NCBI GenBank assembly: GCA_002491905.1
Contig: DKWV01000053.1
Location: 62,001 to 126,000 of the forward strand
Origin: Lachnospiraceae bacterium UBA7143
Lineage (GTDB): Bacteria; Bacillota; Clostridia; Lachnospirales; Lachnospiraceae
Length of the DNA: 64,000 bases
Direction of reading: 5' to 3'
This document shows positions 54,289 to 63,300 of the stretch, one piece after another. How positions within the stretch are numbered: position 1 is the first letter of the stretch; every line of letters starts with the position of its first letter. The translations under genes and the position numbers were made by a program. Below the pieces are notes generated by a model. It was not told the origin of the DNA. It searched no databases and worked only from the letters and a program-made list of their open reading frames with translations.

Positions 54289-54370
54289 TAAAAGATATAG
54301 TTTATTCTCATATGAACAGTATGGGGGGCTTAATGCCCATGTAGCGTAGCGAACTACATAAATAAAAATG
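54289..54370 (+). ncRNA. Candidate group I intron or IStron 3' end
   Basis: AAGATATAGTTT near 54290-54301 resembles the group I intron S element (AAGATATAGTCC). Hairpins GGGG/CCCC-type and ATGTAG/CTACAT follow (54324-54355), and the segment ends in G at 54370. Coding similarity to the tape-measure protein begins directly after it. In the intact copy at 60814 the same site reads through without interruption, which fixes the boundary to within a few bases. No 5' half is present on this side. Confidence 0.4.
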
Positions 54371-54666
54371 ACGACAAAATGGTCGCATGTGAAGATGCGG
54401 TTAATGAGCTTTATGACCTGCAGAAAAAACTTCTTGACAAACAGGAAACCCTGCGTAATAGACTGTTGAAAGATTTACAAAAAGCACAAACTGATTATTA
54501 CAAACAGCGGGAAGTGGTTGATTCAATAGATCCTGAAAAAGATAGAAATGGTAAGAAAACGGAAGCGGCATTAAAGAAACTACAACAGTTGTCAGATAAA
54601 ATGGATACACTACAGGACAAATATATTAGTGGAACATTGCTGCTTTCAAAATCAGCAGCCTTATGA
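54371..54666 (+). pseudogene. Fragment of a second tape-measure gene
   Basis: About 98 codons reading DKMVACEDAVNELYDLQKK and continuing through LDKQETLRNRLLKDL and LLLSKSAAL to a TGA. It aligns with two places in the main tape-measure gene: 60814-60870 (DKMVACSDAINELYD) and 61435-61680 (KLLDKQETLRAKLLKD, GILLLSKNE). It has no start of its own and stops before the tape-measure start, so it is a leftover of a rearranged or duplicated gene. Confidence 0.7.
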
Positions 54667-54670
54667 AAAA

Positions 54671-54709
54671 CAAAAACCAACCAACTATAATAAAAACCAA
54701 CCAACTACA
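54671..54709 (+). repeat. Two 20-bp tandem repeats before the tape-measure gene
   Basis: AAAAACCAACCAACTA occurs twice, 20 bases apart, directly before the AAGGAGG ribosome site of the tape-measure gene. Confidence 0.7.
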
Positions 54710-54732
54710 AAACCAAAAAGGAGGAACTATCT

Positions 54733-56091
54733 ATGGATGATTCTTTAATGGACTCCCAGAGCAATTCTGATATTCCAGCCGATAACAGCAATGCTCTTTC
54801 AGAAGCTGTCAGGCGGCTTTCCGACGGGTTCTCGGGTATCTCTAAATTCTTCGGATTACAGGAATACCTGAAGAAAATCCCGGAAGAGGTGGCAAAGGTC
54901 GATGCCGCCATGACGCAGTTAAGCCAGTCCGGCGGCGCGTCCGCTTCCGAACTCCGCGCCTACTTTGAACAGGCGGCGGAAAGCGCACAGAAATACGGCG
55001 TCTCCATCAGTGACCTGGTCGGTATCACCGCAGAGTGGAGCCGGATGGGTTATGGCCTGCCGGACGCCAAGGCCCTGGCGGAGGCCGCCACCTTATACAG
55101 CCATATCACCGGCATGGATATCCGTGCATCCAGTGAGGCACTTGTTTCCACGGTGCAGGGACTGCGGCTGGAAACCGGGGAAGTAACCCAGCTCCTTGAC
55201 ATGCTCTCCAGAGCCGGGAATGACCTTTCCCTTGATCCCGCCGGGATTGGCCTGGCACTGCTGGAAAGCGCAGGGGCGTTCCGCACCGCAAATACGGAGC
55301 TTTCACAGTCAGTCGCCCTCACGGCAGGGGCAGACAGCATCCTGCAGGACCCCTCTGCCGTGGCAGATTTATGGAATGCGGTTGAAGCCCGTATTTATGG
55401 CACAAGGCAGGCGCTGGAAGCGGCAGGAACAGAAACCGACGGAATGTTGGCGTCCACCGCACAGTTACGGGATCTGGTGCAGGAGCTGACAGGCTTTGAC
55501 ATCATGGCCGGTTCAGACGGCACACAGCTCAAAGACCTCTACAGCATCATTGTGGGGATCGGAAGTGAGTGGCAGAACCTCCCTGCCTCTGTACAGGGCG
55601 GGTTACTGGATGCCCTTGCAGGCTCTCAGGGGGATGCCCTCGGTTCTGTGCTGGATAACGTCTCCATGATCCAGACCGCCTACCAGTCGGCAGAAAACGC
55701 TTCCGGATCCGCCCTGCAGGCACAGGAGGAGTATGAACAGGGCATCCAGTATTCCCTCGACCGTCTGAAAGCTTCTTTCCAGCAGTTTGCCGACACACTG
55801 GCAGGCGACGGCCTGCTGAAAGGGGTCGTGGATTTCGGGAACGGCACAGTAAATGTGCTGGAGGCCTTTACCGACTTCCTTGGTCCTCTCGGTTCTGCCG
55901 GACTGGCCGGTGCAGGAATTGGCATCACAAAATTTATGAAAAACTTAGATTGCCGAAAGGTACTTAAAATTGCCTGGATTTTAAGTTGGTCTAACACAGA
56001 TAAGGAAATGATAAGACGGTTCATAGTACAAGTCTGTGCGTTTGGGAGTTTTAAAATAAACCAACGAGGAGTAATTGCTGGGACACGTTGA
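54733..56091 (+). CDS. Phage tail tape-measure protein, N-terminal exon (runs into an intron-like insertion)
   Basis: Residues 1-404 are genuine tape-measure protein: the TP901-type core EEVAKVDAAMTQLSQSGGAS, AQKYGVSISDLVGITAEWSR and GMDIRASSEALVSTVQGL, then alternating helical and glycine-rich segments ending GPLGSAGLAGAGIGITKFM near 55938. From about 55946 to the stop at 56091 the frame passes into the inserted element, so residues 405-452 are not native. The protein resumes at 57364-57383. AAGGAGGAAC precedes the start. It sets tail length and helps DNA or effector entry. Confidence 0.85.
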   Translation: MDDSLMDSQSNSDIPADNSNALSEAVRRLSDGFSGISKFFGLQEYLKKIPEEVAKVDAAMTQLSQSGGASASELRAYFEQAAESAQKYGVSISDLVGITAEWSRMGYGLPDAKALAEAATLYSHITGMDIRASSEALVSTVQGLRLETGEVTQLLDMLSRAGNDLSLDPAGIGLALLESAGAFRTANTELSQSVALTAGADSILQDPSAVADLWNAVEARIYGTRQALEAAGTETDGMLASTAQLRDLVQELTGFDIMAGSDGTQLKDLYSIIVGIGSEWQNLPASVQGGLLDALAGSQGDALGSVLDNVSMIQTAYQSAENASGSALQAQEEYEQGIQYSLDRLKASFQQFADTLAGDGLLKGVVDFGNGTVNVLEAFTDFLGPLGSAGLAGAGIGITKFMKNLDCRKVLKIAWILSWSNTDKEMIRRFIVQVCAFGSFKINQRGVIAGTR

Positions 56092-56567
56092 TGAATATTC
56101 TACTAAAGCGGAATTGGCGACAATAAATGCGACAGGGCGAAAGCAGAAAAAACAGAATATTCGGCATATGGCAACAATTGTGCAAACATGCGGTAAGCCT
56201 AAGTGCTGTTGACAGGACGCAATCAGCTTCACACATTCTCAGGATTTCATTCTAACGGCATACCCCCTATAGACGGGACTAAACCTGTGCATGAGAATGG
56301 ATGTTCAACGACTACCGATCCTCGGAGTATTTTCTACCTTACTGGAAATGCTTCTAATGTATAGTGTTATACGTAAGTTTTGCAGATCCTTCCGTATAAC
56401 CTTCGCGGCATGTTTCCTGCCGCCCTGCTAGAAAAAATCTGCCGGCACATCCAATGCCGTACCGTGTCATACTTAAGTATGTTGCTGACAATGCCCCACT
56501 TGTATTGTCCGGGTTGGATAAAGTGAAGGCTTTAGGAAACCTAAAGCCTACGAAGGAATCATAGATA

Positions 56568-56756
56568 TCAGAAATCGGATTTGCACTGGTTACAGTGCCA
56601 CTGTTTGCTTACCTTTCCCATAGCAAACACGCCAAACAGTGCAACGCTGCCTGCCTTGGAAAAGCCGGATATCTTTTTGGTGTTTTTGGAATGACAGTAG
56701 GGACACTCTGCGTTGTTTTGGTACTTACATTCACTCGTTTTTTGTTTATCTTTCAA
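56568..56756 (-). CDS. Small zinc-ribbon protein within the insertion
   Basis: A 62-residue frame with CPYCHSKNTKKISG and WHCNQCKSDF, giving four zinc cysteines around a hydrophobic segment (SVALFGVFAMG). It starts at TTG without a clear ribosome site. Its zinc module matches the C-terminal module of the neighbouring gene, suggesting duplication or a remnant. Confidence 0.45.
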   Translation of the reverse strand: MKDKQKTSECKYQNNAECPYCHSKNTKKISGFSKAGSVALFGVFAMGKVSKQWHCNQCKSDF

Positions 56757-56803
56757 ATCGACTTAGGTAATTACTGAAAATAGAAATATAATTCTCACAC
56801 AGA

Positions 56804-57283
56804 TTACCAAGTATATTTACAATTTAAGCATTTATATGTCTTGTTTATTTTCTTGCTTAAGATTCCTAATCCAATAATCGATGTTGCTCTTTCTACAGTA
56901 CCAATTGGCTTAACTTTAAGTGAACCGCATGTAGGACAACAGGGAACTTTTGCCTGTACCGGTTCATCCCAAGTTTTTAACGCACCCTCAAATTGTTCTG
57001 GTATAGTTTGCGTTTGTATTATCAGCTCTGCTAATTGCTTCGCATAGTCCCAATCCAGTTGTGTCTTCCGCCTGATTAAACCCGCGATATAAAATGGACT
57101 TACATCAGTATCTTTATCTCCTACCTTCGGAAGTAATTCCATAACATCACTAAGATCATACGGAATCTTATTTACAATACAATAGTTTGAAAAATCCATT
57201 TGAGAAATGGGGCACCCACAATTAGGACAGCATTCCGCTTTATCAGAAAACTCTTTATTACACTCTTTGCATCTTATTAACAT
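56804..57283 (-). CDS. Zinc-ribbon protein carried by the insertion
   Basis: A 159-residue protein. The N-terminal zinc ribbon is CKECNKEF/CCPNCGCP. A middle helical ligand-like part follows (YDLSDVMELLPKVGDKDTDV), then a C-terminal zinc ribbon (CPTCGSLKVKPIG, then YKCLNCKYTW). AGGAGGAA precedes the ATG, so it is expressed antisense to the tape-measure gene. Function unknown; possibly cargo of the intron. Confidence 0.7.
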   Translation of the reverse strand: MLIRCKECNKEFSDKAECCPNCGCPISQMDFSNYCIVNKIPYDLSDVMELLPKVGDKDTDVSPFYIAGLIRRKTQLDWDYAKQLAELIIQTQTIPEQFEGALKTWDEPVQAKVPCCPTCGSLKVKPIGTVERATSIIGLGILSKKINKTYKCLNCKYTW

Positions 57284-57363
57284 TGTTATTCCTCCTACAA
57301 GCTTTCTTCAATTATTATATAAGATGACAACCAAGATAGCAACTTGGTAAACCATCTTAATCT

Positions 57364-60300
57364 ATGCAATTACAAAATTTAGGTAATTTTTCGAATGCTA
57401 TAAACGAATATATAAAAATGGGAACTTTAGCTGGAAACGTTGAAAAAACACTGTCTGACTCACTTAAAGGTCTAACGACATCCCAAATTTTAGCAAAAGT
57501 TTCTACCCATAAATTAACCGATGAACTCAAACTCCAACTGATAACTGAATATGCATCTGATGCAGAAACATACCAAACCGTTACAGCTCTTAACGCCCTC
57601 TCCGCCTCCGAAACCGCTGCCACAGGCACCACAGCCGGTTTAAGCGCCGCTTTCCAGGGGCTGGCCTCTTCCCTTGGCATCTCAACCGCCGCTCTCGGTG
57701 CATTAATCGCCGGGGCTGCGGTTATCAGTGCGGCCGCTGTCGCTTACAGACAGTATAAGCAGCATCTCGAAGCAGTCAGGCAGGAAACCGCACAGGCCGC
57801 CGATGTATATAAGGACTCTTCCTCCTCCGTCGAGGAGTACGCCTCCAGATATCAGTCCCTGCACAGCGCGCTCCTTGCTGCCAAAGGCGATGAGGAAAAA
57901 ACCTGCCAGATCAAGAAACAGCTCCTTGAGCTCCAGACAGAACTCAACGATAAGTTCGGTGACGCATACGGCACCATAAACCTTGTCACGGACGCCTACA
58001 AAGACCAGACCGATGCCATCCGGGCCTATAACAGGGAAGCGGCACAGACCTTCCTCAATGAAAATGCAGGGGGAATCGAAGACGCTGCCGAAGCAATGAC
58101 CCGCGAACGCCATTATAACCTTTCCTATACAGGAGTCTCATCCGCCACAGGGAAAGGGAAAGCCCTCATGGAGGTTGCGGAAAAGTATGCCGGTCAGGGT
58201 GTCACCGCACTTGATGAAAGCGGCGACGGCAGTACCTTCTCCCTCCACCTGAAATCAGATGCACAGTCCGCCTATGACACCATCAATGCCTTTGCGTCAG
58301 ATCTGCGGGCCAAGGCGAAGGAGCTTGGCGACGAGCACATGTTTGATGACGTTCTTGAAATCTCCTCGTCCGAACTGAACAGGGCAAAATCCGTCATAGA
58401 CGATTACGGAGAAATATTCACCCGCTCCCTGATCGCCGAAATTGCTTCGGATGACGAAAAAGCCACCGTCTACAATGAAGCGCTGAAGGCCGTGGAAGCT
58501 TATAATAACGCCGTCTTAAACAGCAAAGACCCATTCAGTGACAAGACCGTGGAAAACGCCCGGGAAAAGCTTGCAGAAATAAAGGACCTTATTAACAGCG
58601 ACAGTGGATGGGATAAATACGCGCCTGTCACAGACAGCGTTTTTGAACAGGCAGATACCGGGCTGCTCGATTTTAACGACAGGATGCAGGCCGATACCGG
58701 CATGAAAAAACTTGCACAGGATCTTGACGGAATGGACAGGACTGACTTATCCTCCCTGAACCCCGGTGAAAACGCCTCTTTTGACAGACTGAAAGAATCT
58801 GCTGAAGATTATGGGCTGCAGATTAATGATGTAATCGATACACTTGTCAGGCTCGGGTATATACAGGATGAAGTGCAGGATGCGGCGTCCACTTCCAAGG
58901 ATTGGAGCCCTTCTATCTTCCATGATGATATCATAGAAGATTTGGAAAAGCAGGTAAAGCCTGTCATGTCCGCCATTCAGAATGCATGGCAGGACGCCTA
59001 TAACAGTGACGGATCGTTTGCAGTTGATCCCACCAAGGCACTGGACGCTGTAAGCAGTATTAAAAATGCCATTGACTCCATCAACGGTAATGAAGCCCTC
59101 GGAATAAAAATCGACACCTCCTCCCTGGAAAATCTTTCCCGGGTGTTGACTGATACGGAATCTGGTGAATCCAAAGTCGAAGCCGCATACAGCCGGATTG
59201 TGGATGCGGTGATGAATGAATTTCTCCCTGCCATGCAGGGCATGGATGGCTCACAGTTCCCCATTATGCAGTCTTTTCTGGAAAGTATGGGTATCCTGAA
59301 TGCGGAAGAGCTTATGATCCAGTCCCTTGGATACTCCTATGAAACCTATACTGCTGCTAAGGAAGCCGCCGCCAATACCGGTGCCAGTCTCAACGCCGAT
59401 ATCAACGAAACAGCATCCCTGTTAGAGACGGAAGGGCTGATGGCCTCGGATGATGCACAGCAGATCATGGATTACATGCTTGCCAAGTATGCCGCCAGTG
59501 GCGGGAGTATCAGCGTCGATGACACCATCTTTCAACTTGCAAAAGAATACGGCTGGCTGGCTGACCTGATCGACCAGTGGGGACTATACTATAACACCTC
59601 AAAAAAGGGATATGGAAACACCAGCGGCAGTAAAAATCTGGGTATCGGCAACTATACGCCCGTTACTGCTACCGATACTAAGAGAAACGCAAAAGTTAAG
59701 TCTCCGAAAGACTCCGACATTCCCTCCGCTGGGAGCAGGGGCAGCTCCGCCAAATCCGCCAGAACCGAAACCGATGCCCTCTCCAACCTGAACTCCGAAA
59801 TGGATAAGCTCCAGTCCTCCTACAAATCCCTCTGCGATATCCGGGATACCTACAACCAGAATGGAAAGATCACGGTAGACCAGTATCAGGAACTCACGAA
59901 CATGGGCTTTACCTTCCTCTCCCAGCTTGTGGATGAGAACGGACAGTTAGGCTTAAACGCCAGCGCCTTCGAGCGTCTCTCACAGGCCAAGCTTCAGGAG
60001 ATGCAGATACAGATGGCGAAAAATGCCGCCGACACCATAAACGGCCTGAAAACCGAAGCGGCGGCGGTGGAATATCTCACCTACGCCAACGAACAGCTGC
60101 GGGATGCCGCGCTCGGGGCGGCGGAGGCACAGCTTGAGGCCGCCGTAGCCAACGCCAATGCACAGGGCGGCAAACGGGCCGAAGCCGCACAACAGATTTA
60201 TCAGGGCTATCAGGCCTCCAAACAGATGGCATCAAAAGTGGACTTTTCCTTTACGCCATCTTCTTCCGTTTCTTCCCCTGCCGCGACAGCAGAACCGGCA

Positions 60301-63300
60301 GATACGAAATCTTCAGCCAATCCCACAGACGCCTACAACAAAGAAAAATCTCTTCTGGAACATATGCTTGCAATGGATCAGATATCCAAGTCCGAGTATT
60401 ATGAACGGCTTATGAGTCTCGTTAAACAGTACTTTGAAGGCGATCCAGAGCATCAGGATCAGATATGGGATGTGGAAGAATCCTACCACGATTATCTGGA
60501 ATCCATCAAAGAAACCTATAACTGGATCGAGATATTCCTGGATAACCTTGCAAAGAAAGCCAATGCGCTGATCGACAAGGCAAGTAAATTCATTACATGG
60601 TCTAAAAAGAATGCGATGATAAACCGCGCTGTAAAGGCGACTGATAAGCAGATCACAGGGCAGACCAATGCCTATGCCTATTATGCAGAAAAGGCACGGA
60701 AAGTAGGCCTGAATAACGCTTACATTGATAAGATCCAGAACGGCACCCTTACTATGGAAGATATGTATAATGAGGGGCTTTCTGGTAAGATTGAGAAGTA
60801 CCAGGAGTGGTATGACAAAATGGTCGCGTGTTCAGATGCCATTAATGAACTGTATGACCAGGAACGCGATCTCATTAAGCAGAAGCTGGACAACGTGCTG
60901 GATTATTACAATGATCTCGATTCGTATATGTCCTCCATTGTGTCAAAGATGGACAGTTTTATCTCCGTCATGGACGACATGGGAAAACGTTCCTCTCTAA
61001 CCGATTTATTGGAACAGTTTGCGGCGGCAAATGAACAGATCGCGCATTTTCAGTCTCAGACTACCACAACCCAAAAAGAGAATGAAAAGAATTATTTTGA
61101 TAGTTCCAAAAAGGTAGCTGCGGCACGGAAAAAAGACCAGGAAGAATTAATTGGTTCCCTTACCTCGGAGAAAGAGCAGGCCGTTACTGGTGTACAGAAT
61201 ACAGGAACTTATAAAAAACTTTTACAGGATATCGCTAAAGCGGAATTGGCAGTTGAAAAACAGCAGGCTACTTTAAATAAGATTGACCCCAATAGAGATA
61301 AAAACGGAAAGCAAAAAGAGGCTGCACAAAAGAATCTTGACCAGCTACAGGGAAAAGTAGATGACCTGATTGCCAAACGTGATGATATAGCGGCGAATGT
61401 ATCTGCTAATGATGTTGCTGAGTATTCAAAACTATATGATCAGCAGAAGAAGCTTCTGGATAAACAGGAGACATTGCGCGCGAAATTATTAAAAGATATA
61501 AAAACAGCGCAGCTCAATGTTGATAAGCAGAAAGATATATTAAATAAGATTGACCCTAATAAGGATAAAACTGGGAAGCAGAAAGAGGCCGCTTTAAAGA
61601 AGCTTGACCAGTTGACTGGTAAGTTAAATGAGCTACAGAACAAATATGACAGCGGAATATTACTGCTTTCTAAAAATGAAATAACCAACCTTGAAAAGAT
61701 ACAATACCAGATGCTGAATATCGCTGGAAGCCGCGATAACGCAATTAAGTCACTTGAACATGAGCTTGGACTTGCAAAAGGCGAAATTCACCAAAAAACT
61801 GACAGCCAGAAAATAATGTATCAAATCAATGCGGTTGATAAAGAGTTAAAATCTTCTGCAACATATCAGAAACTTATGCAGGATATTGCTGCACAGGAAG
61901 AAAAGATTTATAAAGAACAGCATAAGTATGATGGTAAAAAAGTAAGCAATGGACAGCTGGCTGCACAACAGAAAAATTTAGATAAAATGAATGCCCAGCT
62001 TGATGCATACAACGAGAAGAAGCTTCAGCTTGAACAGAATGCAACCGCTGATACCGTTGGCGAATATGCGAAAGTTTACGATGCGTGGCGCAAATTGCAG
62101 GATCAACTGGATGCTGGTAAGGTTCTTTCTGTAGCTGAATATAAAAATTATAACAAATATAATGACCAGCTGAAGCAGTTTGCAGAGGAACGCTCCTCTA
62201 TTCTTAAAGATCTTAATATTCAGTTAGAAAAAGTTCTCAACCCTTCAGAAAATTTGGATCTGAATTATTCTGACATTTACAAAAAACTGTTAAAAAACAT
62301 TGAAAACACAGAAAAGAAAATTGATAGATTTAGTGAAAAAAATGATGGAAAATATGATAAGGAAATTGAAAGATTAAATTCCAAATTGGCAGAATATTAT
62401 GACCTTTGGCATGAATTAGGAGAAAATGCGACTGTTGGTACAATTGACGAATATTACGAATTATACCAAAACAAACTAAAGCTTGAAGAAACGATAAGTA
62501 AGCTTCAATATAAGATGCAGCAGCACGGAAATTTAAAGCCAATCGACGAAGCACATTTAGAGAAAACCATTGAAAAATTAGAGGCCGTTAATAACCGACT
62601 AGATGAGCTTGTACAAAAAAAGGCTGAAGTAGAGGAACAAGCAAAAAATCCGATAGGCAAAATAGATATTATCAACCGTGAATACGAAGAGGCTGCAGAA
62701 GGTATCTATAAGAGTTATCATGATCAGATCGACAATATTGATGCAAGGATGAAAACTGCAAAACAATACCAGGATCTACTTGCCAAAATGCAGAATCTTG
62801 AAAATATCCGTGACACAAAAGGACTCAATGCTTCCCAGGAGAAAACGTTAAAGAAATATACCGAAGAACTGGAGGCACTGGAAAAAGGCGGCACTGGCGA
62901 TAACATTGCCAACTATATGAAAACATGGGAACAGTGGTATGCCCTGCAGCAGAAAATAAATGATGGGAAGAAACTGAGTACAGCCGATGCCGCAAAGTAT
63001 GACAGCCTGAAATCCCAGCTTGATGCGTGGAATAAAGAGAAACAGACGCAGATCAGTGACCTTATCGACCTGATGAATGATGACCTGGAAAAGCTCCGTG
63101 AAACCAACGCTGAAAATATTGCTGAGGCAGAGCAGGAAATCAACAGTTATTATTCCAAAGTTTATGAGCTGGCAAAGCAGATCGCAGAGTATAATATCAA
63201 CACACTGAAAGAACAGCTTGCCTATCTGGATGCCTATATCAGCTATTACAAAGATTTAGTATCCCTGTATGACCAGTTCTCTGGCGATAAACTTTCCAGA

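Larger units (their letters stand above)
55946..57382 (+). mobile_element. Group I intron-like insertion in the tape-measure gene, carrying antisense zinc-ribbon genes
   Basis: The + strand carries no usable frame, yet exon 1 (to about 55945) and exon 2 (from about 57383) join in frame. The first 600 bases look like structured RNA: GAATATTCT (56093-56101) pairs with AGAATATTC (56154-56162), GTTCAACGACTA (56302-56313) matches the group I R element, and a 10-bp hairpin lies at 56529-56551. The last 800 bases hold two minus-strand zinc-ribbon genes. No transposase or homing endonuclease was found. Boundaries are approximate. An IStron-type chimera is an alternative. Confidence 0.5.

Noticed and set aside
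57364..57366. ATG at the beginning of the second tape-measure segment as the start of a separate gene
   Set aside because: No ribosome site, preceded at once by a stop, and the protein lacks the N-terminal tape-measure core that is found at 54733-55938. Treated as an exon.
55927..57381. 10-base direct repeat ACAAAATTTA at both ends of the insertion, considered as a target-site duplication
   Set aside because: Removing one copy with the insert leads to an immediate stop, so it does not restore the tape-measure frame; chance in AT-rich sequence is likely.
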